Origin: Anisakis pegreffii
Taxonomy: Eukaryota; Nematoda; Chromadorea; Rhabditida; Anisakidae
Direction of reading: 5' to 3'
Length of the DNA stretch: 64,000 nucleotides
NCBI GenBank assembly: GCA_035041965.1
Contig: JAPYMA010002875.1
Coordinates: forward strand, 310,001 to 374,000
Part shown: positions 37,155 to 49,466 of the stretch, in pieces
Layout of the letters: each line of letters starts with the position of its first letter
Numbering within the stretch: position 1 is the stretch's first letter
Made by a program: the position numbers and the translations under genes
The notes under the pieces: model-generated
The model's input: only the letters and a program-made list of their open reading frames with translations
What the model was told of the DNA's origin: nothing
The model's database searches: none

Positions 37155-40100
37155 TTATGAGCATGGAAATAAACGAAACAATGCAAACCAATCGCCGCTA
37201 CTGTGAACCAAATTGAAAAGATTCCCGTAATGTTTTATCGTTAACGTTAATGTCGTCTGAAATTCATCCTCAGAATTAGCTTACCATCAAATTATTGTCC
37301 CATCGAGCATCTATGCTCAAAAAATTACTTTGCATCGAAAACCTTGAACCGTTCAAAGTTGTTTTCATGAGACAGTTCAATCTCTCGCAAGATGCAATTC
37401 CTAGAAGTAATTCAATAAACAAGGTTCACCATCTACACACCTGATCGTCATCAACTTTTCTTGCATCAAGAAGATCGATGAAGGTTTTATGAAAGAATCG
37501 GTAAAATCGATTTATCGTTTGAATATCACCACCTAGAAAACCGCCACTAATAATGGTCCAGTCGACACGGTAGATATGATTAATCGAATACCTGAATTCA
37601 TTACAATAAAGTCAAATTAGTATCAACAAATTAACAGCACAGTGCGAGGAAGTTAAACGACAATACTGGATAAACAAAAGAATACAATGTACATTTATTT
37701 CGTCGAACCAATTTCTTTCCATTATCTTTCGTTGACTGACCCTAAACGTTAAATCAAACTCCACATAAGCACAGTTTAATACTCTGATTGTGAATCAAAA
37801 GCTGATTGGAGTATTCAACGTTCTGTTACTAATCAAATTGTATTCGTCAATTTGCAACCTGACAGTGCAACCAATGTGCTCAAATGAATGAACAAATAGA
37901 GAAGTGAGATAATTGAAAGCTGAATCAGGTTCAGAAGGTAATTACCTGCTGACTTTATCGTGCTGAGGAGTTAACTTTATCACTGTGATGAGACCACTCA
38001 AAAAATTGGGTTTCCAATGGCAGTGCAAAGGAATCAAATCTCTGTTCCCATGACCTGCATGATGAACGAAAATATTTCAGTAACAAACGTCTTGCGATAG
38101 TTAGGCGAAAAAATAATAAATCATGTTGAGTCGGCCCAAAGGCATCGAGAGTTCAATTTTCAAAACTTATGGGTCCGGAATGATGAGCGATCAAACGGAA
38201 TCGAGGTTTTGCTTGATTTGACTATAATCACATACCATATCCTGCATCGATCCATGTGAAAAAGTTTGCATTCGATCTGAATCTACTGCTTATTGTAGCG
38301 TTGTATAAGAAATAAGCCTTCGAATTAACAAGCATGTCGTAATCTGCACTACTCGCCTCAGGCTTATCTTTCATTTCCAGATCATATCTCCAATCTGTAA
38401 AGGGTCAACCTCCTCAATCGATCCGGTGATATGAATGGACCAGCTGGCTTTCGGCGTAGTCATCAGTTTATTTCACAATATGAACTTTCATTTTTTCAAA
38501 TCCGACATGCAGTAGAACGAAGCTTTGCTAAACAAACCTCTTTGTTCGGACGCGATTATTTCGGCCATTTCATCGCGATACCGATATAACGGGATTTGTT
38601 GCTTTGTGATCTCGAAAATCTGGAGATTAAATGAAGAAGTGATCAGGAAGGAATCAACAGGATCAGTTGATTGAAAGGGAACAACTAGTTAACCTACTTC
38701 TGTATTCGCAACATGTCGTTTTGAACGAACAAATTCAGCACCAACGTGGTCAATAAAAATAACCATTCGATTCTTCAACGTCAACAAGTTCTGTAAGTAA
38801 CTCAAATACTGCTGATATGTACGAGTGTATTTATGCCAATTTCCGCGTCCAATATCTATCAGAGCTGTTACAATAACTGGTGAATTTTTATCGTAGTGAT
38901 GAGGATGGTGATTATGTTGATGTCGATGACGATGGCGATGTTCAACCTGATGAAGTTTACATTTATCATCTAGAAAATATTTGGACAACAAAACTGTGAG
39001 CTCAGACAAATTCTAGTCGATCCAGATGGACACTAAACTCATAGCTTAGAAGTAAACAAATTTAAACGTAATAATCTTTTAAGGATAAATGCATACATTC
39101 GTTATTAGAAAGTGCTATTTGAAGCTCAGTGAAATTCTTTGCATAAAACACCTACTTCGGGCCCGGTTGATATTCGACTGAGGTCAGCCTGAAGAGGTCG
39201 ATGATGTGCTCTAATTTTGTGATCTACAGTTGCTTCTTGTGGGCGCTTTTGCGAAGAGACGTGTTGCGATCGAGTTGTATGCGTTGGAGCATAATGATGA
39301 TCAATGGTACGAAACTGAGGTCGACGATTTGGATGGTTATTTCGATGAACGGGGATGGAGTGGAATTTGTGGGGATGGTGCGGTGAAGGAACGTAGTGTG
39401 GTGTTGGTGATCTGCCGGTATGTGTTAGGTGCTGATGTCGATGAGGATGACTTCTATCGGTTGATGGACGATGCATCGTTCGATTGATTGGTCTCCGCTG
39501 AGGACCGAAATTTGTGGGGTGTCGATTGTAAAGAGGATAGTGGTGGAAATGAATGACGAATGGGTAATGAGACTGCGAAAGATTGTCATGACCATTCGTT
39601 GAAGTTAATTTTTCAGAATCCGGTGGATCAGGGACGTACGACGAGTCATCGAATCGATGGAGATTCAGAGGTAAAGTGTCCGGCTCGACTGACGTCTCGA
39701 CATGAGTGGTCGTGTTTATAGGTTGATGTTCGACGATGGAATCGCTCTCAGAATCACGGAGATTTGTTGGAAGCGTCGACAGGATTGTTGTTTTATTGGG
39801 AGTTGGCGATTTCATTCCAACGGATTCTTCATCGAAAGATTGAACGTCATCTCTCCTTGTTACCGTTGTAGCTATAGAGGGATTCGTGAATGAGTTCGGA
39901 AGTTGCTTTGAGACACTAAGAACAGCGTTTATTGATTTAGTGGTAGATTTTTGAGTCATACTTCCAATCGGATGATAATCTGTTAGATCGACTGGAACTT
40001 CCATCACTTTGCTGTATGCCGCATTGTTATATGAATCCGGAGTTGGAAGCGGATTCAACGCTGTGGTTGTGACGATCACTGACTGCCGTGAGGATGATGT

Positions 40101-41249
40101 TAGCAGCGGTGAATTCGAATGCAATCTTGATAAATTTGCATTATCTGCGATGGTTGGAGTTTTAATTTCAGTAAGACTGCTTTCACTAGGAGTGAACAAT
40201 GACTGCTGGTCAAGTAGTTCTGCTGCTTTTAATCGCGTAGTGTTTTCGGAAAATTGAATTTTTGGTGATTCAGTTTTGGGTGTCTCTGAGGCATCAGTTA
40301 TGGAGATTATGGCAGTTGAGTTGTGTATTGAATCTGAACGTAAACCAGTGGGTACCACGTCTGATTTCGTGGAAAACGCCCAATCTTGGGTGCTTTCAGA
40401 GGATTCAATAGATTCAATAGATTCCGATAGGTTAGTACTCAAGTTGGATGACTGAATCGAAGTGAAACTGAGATCATTCGAAAGAGTATCAGAAGTTAGC
40501 GGTATTGATGGCAGTGAAGTTATTTCAGTAATTACATTTGATTGGTAGTGCGATGAATTGAAATTCTGCGTATCGTTTCCTAATAGCTCTCTGTTTAATT
40601 GGGATGAATCTCCAGTTTTACTTGTTGCTGCTTCATCTGAAATTAGTTCATTGAATTGGTTGATCAGAACGGGCAATCCTTACCACTACAAAACTCCACA
40701 ATAGAATATCAAGTACAACTGAAACTTCTGATTGAAACTGAAGGAAAAGTTCGAAGAGAACAGAAGACAAAACTGCACTTTTGCATTTCTCGGCATTTCA
40801 AAGCAATATAATCGAGCAACTGAGACTCTCTATTTGATGATAGTTTATCAAATTCACGCCAATCAAAGAGTTCTTTTCTGTTGTTCATTAGATGAATATG
40901 CTCTTAGTGCAAGGGATTATTTATTCTAGCTCAATCTTAGAATGCTGTTACACCGGTTCTAAGTAATTTCTCCATTATAAGCTGATCTAAATGTATTTCA
41001 CATCGCTCAGATTTGTTGCAAACTTCAAGAGTCGTTGATTTATAAAAGTTGACCTTTGTGACGAAGATCATTTTGATGGTTGGCAGTGCTCGTTGGGTAC
41101 TGATCATCGTCGTGAAGGGCAGTGATGGTCAATAATCGACGCGAATTAATGGTGCCATAGAGCAATAACCCAAAACCGACGATCGCAAGTGCAACACTCA
41201 ATGAAAGCACAGTGCAAAGTGCTAAACCTCGTAAATTCGGCAATGGCAT
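37155..41249 (-). CDS. Type II membrane protein, mucin-like stem plus HtrL/YibB domain
   Basis: Predicted 864 residues. Exons in transcript order: 41249-41054, 40636-39156, 39012-38698, 38619-38538, 38394-38236, 38054-37946, 37591-37441, 37256-37155; all phases close. A short cytoplasmic start and one hydrophobic anchor (LALCTVLSLSVALAIVGFGL) predict type II topology. Residues about 66-410 are Ser/Thr/Pro-rich with many potential O- and N-glycosylation sites. Residues about 415-600 hold His-rich stretches, including HRHRHRHQHNHHPHH at about 585-599. The C-terminal domain carries VTALIDIGRGNW (607-618), WIDAGYG (739-745), SGGFLGGD (796-803) and VDDDQ (827-831), the hallmarks of the HtrL/YibB family (function not established, suspected glycosyltransferase-like). 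It is probably a Golgi or surface protein. The ATG is about 14 nt after TTTTAG. The exon 2/3 junction is the least certain. Confidence 0.85.
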
Positions 41250-44200
41250 TAGTGATGCACATTCTAAAAGTTCATTTCAGCATAAGACGACAAAAGCATT
41301 CAGACAATTTATTGGTTAAGTAATAACTCAAATGAAGCAATCAAACTATAAAGTACGAACGCTTGGGAAATTAGACACCTTGCTGAAGAGTTTATGATTA
41401 ATTGCAGTCGTTTGGTGATGCCATCTTTAAGAGGTGATTAACACAGAATCAAAATCTGAAATTCACGTCGACTATATAATTATTCTCGAATGCAATGAAT
41501 GATTACATTTGTCATTTATCGAATTAATTACACTGATGAACAAAGAACAAGTGTGCGTTTGTTCTGTGCAATACAACGAAAATCGACAGTCACTACACGC
41601 CTGAAATAATCAATGCAAATGTCTGCAAAAGATTCATTCGGACAAAATTATTCGTCTGATGAATATCGATGGTTGAAGCTTTAACAGCAACACTGATATG
41701 CTTTCTTCCACATTTACGCATAAAAACTTTTGCATTAATGATTTATCGGCGTTCATTGTCCCATCCATTCATTCGTTGCTACTGTTAAAGTATGAATATT
41801 TTAGCAGAAACGAAATCATAAAATTCGTCTCTGCAAAATTTATCAATAAAAATAAGCATTAAATAAATAAAAATTCGGAAATATTCTGTCGGAACAGACC
41901 TGAAAGGAAATACTGAGAAATTCCAAAAAAAGAATGTTCAATGGGGAACGTTAATGTCTAGCAGATAAATGTAATAAGAGGTAAAATTAAAAAGCAATGT
42001 TTTCGAGATAATATGCCTGTAGTTTCTGAATGATGATATCTGAAAGCGGATATAGTTCAACGTCTTCGAGCTGAAAGAATTTGAGAGTATTTCGAGATGA
42101 GTGATATGATTTAGTACATCATTAAAATAAACGTATTTCAACGATTCGCAGTCGGTTTAAACGACAGCTGTGTTTATTATCAACAACAACAACAACAAAT
42201 GAATACTTATGATTCCCTGAAAATAAGAAATCCGTTTTACATGATGTATTCATTCGCACATGACGCACACCTCTTCATTATGCTATTCATTCAAGCACAC
42301 AATAATGTGATTCATTACACGCACATTAAAAAAGCGTCTCGTAGCGCATTCTGTAACCATTTCATCTGATCGCCTATGAATTTTGAATCGAACGTTTAGT
42401 GTTTTTTAATTCGAATTTCCGAAGTTTTTTGATTTGATTCATCCGACATTCATCGAATGCGTTGCAGCAAACAAAAATCGCTAGTTTTCTCAAATATTAC
42501 ATTAGTCATCAGTCACTTCCTTTCTTCTTCTACAAAGAGGCAAAATAGTAACAGGAACATAAACACTCTCAATGAGCATATCTAATATCAAATATCTTGC
42601 TAAAGTTAAGGTGAGTGAAATCCACACTAGATCACCTGCTTGAATCCAACTTGATAAAAACCGCAAAAAACAAAGAAACATTCCAGCGCTTCCTTCGATA
42701 TTGGATAAAATGAGAAAGGATGGGAAAAAACTACAAAGATTCAGCAACATTTTGCATTGAATGACATTCAGACAACAATCTGGGAACTTTGAATTGCTGA
42801 GATCGCCTGATAATGAGAATACTGCTTATTGAACTTCGCATGTTTTCCTCTCAAACCTTGTTCACCCGGCAGACTCGATCCTGAATAAAGGTAAACTGAC
42901 TAGAAACAATCATTGCTAATCTAGTGGAAAATAAAGAGACCGTGGCTATACAGAAACCGATATATTTATTCTGGGTGACTGAGTCCAGTATCCAACAAAC
43001 AATTGCGCCATCTCTTATTAACGTCCAGTGTATGAGTCTAGTATCCTTTACTCTACACTTATTTCACTACAATGGTTTCCAGTGAAATAAGTTCAAGGTA
43101 AACACTTTCGTTACAAGTTCATTTCCATTTACTATCACAATATTATGTGCTTGTAGGATGCACTGAACAAGAACCGCGAAACAAAGAGATAACGAAATGT
43201 AAATAAATACTTACGAATGATTATAGAAATAGAATAGTCGATTGTTTAATCTCATCTTAAAATATGTATTATATCATCGTCGACCCGCTATTGCTCTCTT
43301 ACAACACCTATTCAAATAAATGTCTCGATTTCGTTCCATACCATTTCAAACAAACAATACAAACCAACTGTCTTCGAACTACTGAGATCAGTAAATGAAA
43401 TAATACCTATGATGGAACATCAATGCCTTTGCATTGAAATATTAAATGTTTAGTTATCAATCATGGTCACTGATCATGGCCCTTAGTAGGGATCCAGTGA
43501 TGAACTCCGACAATTCTTAATCAATTTCATTGAGGCTGATAGTGATACAAAATAGACACTAATTTGAAGGCAAGGAAGATGAAAAAATCGTGTTCATCAC
43601 TGCTTTACGTCGATAAGGACCACCTCTAAGTTTTATATCATTTGTTTTGGTTGAGAAAATCAACAATGTTAATTTTTCAAAAAATTTTGCAAGTGAATAC
43701 TTCATTCCTGCTTATTAGCAAAATAACATTGCATAACATTGGGTTGATAACATTGCTCTATGCATTAACAGTGGTTTTTTCATTGCTCTTCAAAAGTTCC
43801 GACGTTTGAGCCATCGTTTGTGCTAGCCCTAACAACCGCTGATGCATTCCACGCGTCAGTCGGCGATATAAATGTTGATTCCATGTGAACACGACGACTA
43901 CAAACATAAACCCACAAAAGATAACGCCTTTTTAATGTCAGGTTCCAATCAATTTTAAGTACTCAATTATCAACCATCACTGAATCGTCTTTTCGAAGCC
44001 ATTCTTCCGTAGACTTTTCAACAATTCTTGTGATCAATGGAAACAGTTAGCTCTAACAACCGGCGATACGTGAACTACTTCCATGAAGAAACAAGACGGC
44101 AAGAACTGCTTATGTGAATGTATGCGCCTCATATATGACACTTTTAATTGAATGTTCAATTTCATTTTACATCACATTATCAAGAGAGATATTGACAGAT

Positions 44201-44609
44201 AATCACAATGAAACATCAGTTCTACAGAAAGAAACGTCGGAACATGCAAGAACTCGAGGAATTTGAGAAATTAACATCAACAATTCACAAAAGATGATTG
44301 ATGGTTATAATATGGCAAGACAGTATTCACTGAGCATAGTTAGAAGAATGTATTGCGCGAATTTATGGGAGAATCTAGCCTCAATGATTGTTATGTTGAA
44401 GCTTGCACGGAACTGTTTTTGGGCAAACAAAAACTTCTCTTAACTTTAAGGAACAAAGAAATTTCTAATATCAGAAAAGAAATTACAATCAGTGAACAAA
44501 AATGTTGCAAATTACTGTTGAAAATTGAACACTCAAAGAATTATGGACTATGATAGACGACATCACACTTACACAATGAATGTTTCATAATCAATACATA
44601 GAGTGCACA
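41250..44609. other. Interval between HtrL-domain and CNTD1-like genes
   Basis: No defined repeat apart from a short CAA microsatellite at 42181-42197. A plus-strand candidate exon at 44344-44553 is listed separately. The minus-strand frames at 41938-42141 and 42502-42750 are not convincing. Confidence 0.45.
44344..44553 (+). CDS. Possible terminal exon of an unrecognised small protein
   Basis: After an acceptor-like AGTTAG (ends 44343) the frame reads KNVLREFMGESSLNDCYVEA, continues with a predicted amphipathic Lys/Leu/Ile-rich helix, and stops at 44553. Just upstream (44210-44298) a frame gives MKHQFYRKKRRNMQELEEFE and continues to a stop, also helix-like, but I find no GT donor that joins the two. 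It could be a small coiled-coil protein gene lying tail-to-tail with the CNTD1-like gene, or chance. No family is assigned. Confidence 0.22.
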   Translation, partial: KNVLREFMGESSLNDCYVEACTELFLGKQKLLLTLRNKEISNIRKEITISEQKCCKLLLKIEHSKNYGL

Positions 44610-47600
44610 TCAACTGAACGTATTTGAGGTTCTCATGAGAGTTGCATGTTTTCCAGTAATAAATTCCATAATCGCAACGCTCATATCCATTATGTCGGCA
44701 CTGGGAGTTCCGCAAATATCATGCAGCTGTTCTATAACCTGTAATATTATATTTCAATTACCAGCTCAACATATTTTCATGGCAAATTCCATAATAAATG
44801 AGTTTTATTCAATAATATAAACCTATACTCTAATCAGGTCGGTTTTAAATTTCATTCGCATGAATTACTACTTTAGTTGGAATATTTCATAAAGTGCATT
44901 CAATTATTAGGCGAACTGACTGATGAAAGCATATCAAAAAGAAGAATACGATATCGAAGAGTACAACGCAAGCTGATCGAATATCAAACAAACCTGATCG
45001 GCAACAGCAATACCATCTGCACAACATGCTGCAGTAGTAACAACACCAGTACTTAATAGCATCCAATCGCCACGAACACGACACAAACGCGATCTTTAAT
45101 GACATTCATTATCACCGTATCTTTCAAATTCATATTCATATTTAGCATATTCATCAACATTGATTCTTCAGTGCTTTCACACTCTCATTCACAACTACAT
45201 TTGGAAGTAGTGCGCTAAGATGAGATGTTATTCACAATTCGTTGCGTCATCAAAATTCAAGAAGTACATTAAGAACATCTCAAAGCACTAAAAAGAACTT
45301 CAATTTTCGCATTTATCTCAACCAGTATTTTCCCGAGAGTATTTCATTCGAAAAGTGACCAATTAAGCAATTCGAAATCGAAATAGAGAGTTCAATTGAC
45401 AGACCTTGGGAAGTTGTTGCCAGCCACTCCAAGAACATTGATTAACATTCTTTCTAGAATTTCGTCCCAGAACATAAATACGCAATCCATACACAATAAC
45501 GTAAATTGCCAATAAGCAGCCGTATTGAATGTACGGGTTAACCGTCGTTCTGGAAACGCTTTACGACAATTCACTCCTCAACTGTTAAAACACAACCGAA
45601 ATCACAGTTGCTATGTTTTTTCGATGTCATCGCTCATGGTCATCTATTGATATACACGAAGAAAAACGCTGGTAAACAAACGAACAGATTGGAAGCCTTA
45701 GCAATAAAAAACACATTCAATGAACACAGCAACTCTCAATACTAGCTCTAGTTTTGTTGAGAATTTCAAACCCAGCCAAGATTACTCATTCACATCATCA
45801 GAAAGCGGTGATATGATTGATCTCACATGAAAGTCGCCAGGAATACAAGTAATGACGCTTTCATTGCTTAGCGATAAATGATGAATATCCAATATCATTA
45901 CTGTAAAGGAAACAAGTGAAAATAACTGCCACAGCCGTGGAATTAGAATCAATTCATTTACTTCTTCCTTCCAGTGATAGAAGGTGATACACACAAATGA
46001 TCAACGAAGCGAATCGATAGTTAAAATCGAACCGAGCATTTTCAGTAACGTTTCTGCATAAACAAGTGGCGACTGACGCGACGAAACATTCCAATCCAAC
46101 GAACTCAGAATTCGAATCTCAGAGCGCATTACCGAATTTACGGTATATGCGTATCCAAGCGTTTTTAGCGCTAATTTTACCATTGAGCGCGATAAACTCT
46201 GCAAAGTACTTCAATCAAAGATTTCTAATATATATTAAAGAAACAAATTCATTTGACATATAACTCTTCAATTTGGACTCATTTTCGCACTTCTAAGCTT
46301 GTATTCGTATGGAATTTGCGAAGAGATAGACTAATTATGCATCGTGGTAAGTTGATAAATCTGAACGAACGAACATCATGATAACTATGAAGCTTCGAGG
46401 CAATCTGAATTGCGGATAAAATTCGTAACGGTATTTGTCGAGAAATATTCGCTTCTATACGTTCCCATTCGTTCTGTTTGTGAGCAATCGGATGAGGTGT
46501 TTCATACACAGTTTTATACAGATCATCAACGTGAACCAACATAAATCTGCAAAGCAAAAGTTCTGATAAAAGGTAAGTAAATTGTTCGCGAACTGCTGTT
46601 TGAAGCATTGACACAGTTATCATTGGTCCGGGCGAACAAAATCTTCAAAACGTCTGCATCAGTAAAAAATCATCAAACTTACTAACTTATTAAAAATAAT
46701 TGCAGCCAAGTATTTAATTTCTTGAGGAAGACGAAGACGAACGCAAACGGTGAAAATGTATTCGACGGTTTCAGTGGTTAGGAAAATTTGATCATCTTCC
46801 ATCTAAATAACAAAGCGATAGATTTTTATTGCTGAATGAACGACTGATCTCTTTCAATAAAGAATCTCAACCAAAAAAAAATCTTTTACTGGTGAGGTAA
46901 GTCCGACAAAATGCGACGTTTTGTTGCACTTTAAGAAATGACTGTCGGGACTCGTAAACTTGCGTTTACTCATGTCGACATCTTCACGACAGGAAACAAA
47001 ATGATTTTGAACTATTACAAAACTAAAATGAAACAACGACTTTAATTAACCGCTTCACTAATCCGCTGTAAATTTTCGGCCGCTAAAATACACAACCAAT
47101 CGTCATACATATCATCCGTTAAGCAATTATGCGTATCTTCAAAATCGGGTACAATCGGCCGGTCATTCTTGCTTTTCTAGAATCACAATTTAAAATGTTC
47201 AATCATGCGCTATGAATCTTGCAATAAATAGCTGTTTTCTCTAGTTGCACCGATCATTTTTCCTATCTGATCCATTTCCAAAACATTTATGACTAATAGC
47301 AGTTGCAACAAAATGCACTGACATTGAAAGAGTGTTTTTCCAAGGGAAATTTAACTTCTACATAACGCCCTCTATTAGATTGTCGTTCATAGCATTCAAA
47401 AACGCGAATAAGGAGATTTTTCGACTGGTGAACATTCGCATGCCTCAAATTATCATAAAAACAGCGCCATTATGGAGAAGTTAACTCATAATCAGTTTTT
47501 ATTTCCATTCATTTTCACGAATTGAAACGTGTAAATTGATCTTGGCATCTGAAATGCCATGAACTCAAGTAGTTTTTGGCAGTTATTCGTGCTGAATCAA

Positions 47601-47700
47601 TGAGAAATAATAAAATTCTCAAATGAAATGAAACAATTAAAACACATACATTTGATGAAGCATCACCGTCCTCATCGTCGTACCTCATCAAAGCGTTCAT
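44610..47700 (-). CDS. CNTD1/COSA-1-like cyclin-fold meiotic crossover factor
   Basis: Predicted 343 residues, close to vertebrate CNTD1 length (about 330). Exons in transcript order: 47700-47650, 47176-47051, 46802-46687, 46546-46375, 46198-46006, 45549-45405, 45093-44994, 44738-44610; all phases close. Family-like blocks occur in order: an N-terminal helix DDWLCILAAENLQRISEA; cyclin-box helices VEYIFTVCVRLRLP, PLRILSAIQIASKL and LALKTLGYAYTV; SEIRILSSLDWNV then SPLVYAETLLKMLG; CMDCVFMFWDEILERML; DWMLLSTGVVTTAA; and a last helix VIEQLHDICG. CNTD1 and C. elegans COSA-1 act at designated meiotic crossover sites, so a nuclear germline role is inferred. Exon 1 (MNALMRYDDEDGDASSN) is supported by phase and donor only. 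No frameshift or internal stop is seen. Confidence 0.85.
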
Positions 47701-48014
47701 TACCGATCCTTTATTATTACTTTTAATAGTCGTTACATTTATATACGTACAGAATAAAGGACTCGATTGAACCACGATCTCTATCGCTATGCGACAATAT
47801 CTCGAGAAAGACTTATGAACTGCGGTTCCAACGTGGAATACTCGTTTTTTTGTGGTAAAAACATATTTTCCAAAGTGAAAAACGTACTTTTTCATTTGAA
47901 AAAAAATTGACCTCTCAGAAAAAGAACTGATTTTGCAGATTAATATTGGTTAAACTATACTTAAAGCTTTCTTTAAACTAAATCTGATAGGCTTCAGCAG
48001 AGGTTTAGCCAAAA

Positions 48015-48295
48015 CGGTTGGGGGGAAAGGGGGAAGGGAGCGCAGAGGTTTCCACCTGGAAGGTGGAAAAGTATAAGAAAGGAAGAGACGAGGAAATCAA
48101 CAGTGAAGAAGAAATAAACTTACAAAACCTTTCTGCAAAGAAAACAGAAAATGAGAGGGAAGGAGAGGGCAAAAGCGGGAGAAATGGCGAGAGAAGTGAA
48201 AAAATGAAGCGGGTTTAGGGTTGGAGGTTGGGGGAGGAGGGGGAGAGAGGGGGGAGGGGGAGGGGGGCTGTGGGGATGAGAGCAGAAAGAATGAA
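48015..48295. repeat. Purine-rich low-complexity tract
   Basis: The plus strand is dominated by G and A with long GGGGGA/GGAGG runs, densest at 48225-48275. A pyrimidine-rich stretch of similar style follows at 48347-48430. Confidence 0.7.
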
Positions 48296-49202
48296 CACAG
48301 AAAAATCCACCTCAAAATTCATTTAATTTTCTGTGACATGAACAGTTTGCCCCTCCCTCCCCCCCTCCTCCACCATCGGAAAATTGTGACCGCGTCATTG
48401 CTCGTTGCCAACTTCCCCCTCCTCTCCTGGAAAGAATTTCCGCCACGCTCTGGGTCCCAATCAGCTTTTTTTTGATTGTGTGAAAATCCGATCGGGATAG
48501 AGCGAGATTTAGACATGCTTTCTCGACCAAAACCCACCCATAAACCTTCTCTCGACCGCACAGAACGTCCAAACACCTAGAAATGAGCGATGATCATTCG
48601 GCAAATGAGCCATACACACAACACTTTTTCCGCGCCAATTTTGACCAACTGTGGCAGGCGCGTAATGAACAATCGAAGATTGGGACCAGGTGCACTGGAT
48701 TGCTAATTTCGGTTTTTCAAAACAGTGTAAAACAACAAACGATTCATCAAATTCATCTCCGTAACGGTTAAAATCAATGATTGTGTTCATAGTAAAAGAA
48801 AAACTGGGGGTGCGTGGCTGTTTTTAACATTTGTGTGGTCTTAATATTTTGTTACACAGCCGGTCTTCGTGGGTCTGGTGGACCCATAGAATTTTATGGT
48901 TTTTAATGCCACACAATCAAACACTTTTATGTTAAAGTACTCAATAGATCTTCACTCTATCCCAGTTACAAGCAGTATAAATATAAACAGTATCTATGGC
49001 AGTATGAACAACATAGTAAAGAAAATCAATTAAAATCAAGATATAACTGGAAACAAATTTACATGTGAAGCAAGGTTTACATGTGAAAACTACTGATTAG
49101 GGCAGTGTAGGTTGGGTGAGTAGGGCACCAGCATTCTCCTCTCGAATCCTCCTCACGATGGCTGCAGAGGCTGGGGTTCTGGGGACATGTTGTGGTCTCA
49201 CC

Positions 49203-49377
49203 TAGTGTTCGTCGGGGAACGGGGTCCTCGTCGGGGACCACGGCGGGGAACGCGGGGAGCGCTCCCCCCGCGCAATTTGCTCCCCGACTTTTTTGCGGAG
49301 AACCCCCCCCCTCGTCCAATTTACTCCCCGCGGGGACCCTCCTCCCCGTGCAAAAAATTGCTCCCTGACGAACACTA
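49203..49377. mobile_element. GC-rich hAT MITE with perfect 8-bp target duplication
   Basis: The 175-bp element starts TAGTGTTCGTCGGGGA and ends TCCCTGACGAACACTA, inverse complements with one mismatch over 16 bases. It is flanked by an exact octamer GTCTCACC (49195-49202 and 49378-49385). The inside is packed with CGGGGA and TCCCCG motifs, giving base composition far from the surrounding DNA. It has no coding capacity. The good terminal repeat and intact target duplication suggest a young insertion. Confidence 0.88.
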
Positions 49378-49429
49378 GTCTCACCTATGCCAATCCCAGA
49401 CCCTCGAGAAAGAGGCGTCTCTTCTGAAA

Positions 49430-49466
49430 CTTCCCTCTGTTCCACCCAGAGTGGAACAGAGGGAAG
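49430..49466. repeat. Perfect 16-bp-arm hairpin
   Basis: CTTCCCTCTGTTCCAC (49430-49445) and GTGGAACAGAGGGAAG (49451-49466) are perfect inverse complements with the 5-base loop CCAGA, about 50 bp beyond the MITE at 49203-49377. Confidence 0.85.

Noticed and set aside
39201..40257. Plus-strand frames opposite the mucin-like exon
   Set aside because: They are antisense shadows of the 1.5-kb minus-strand exon, whose frame is supported by splice phase and the downstream HtrL domain.
45827..45900. Apparent minus-strand exon (VMILDIHHLSLSNESVI) inside the CNTD1-like gene
   Set aside because: It is flanked by good splice sites and joins the upstream exon in phase, but it cannot join the next exon (45549-45405) in phase. 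Skipping it restores the family alignment exactly.
46590..46665. Candidate exon KRFEDFVRPDQ in the CNTD1-like gene
   Set aside because: It has an acceptor and joins the upstream exon in phase but then meets a stop with no donor. The acceptor at 46546 gives the expected KFMLVHVDDLYK continuation.
48870..48930. Palindrome TGGGTCTGGTGGACCCA, considered as a piggyBac-type terminus
   Set aside because: No TTAA-flanked boundary or matching inverse end could be located nearby.
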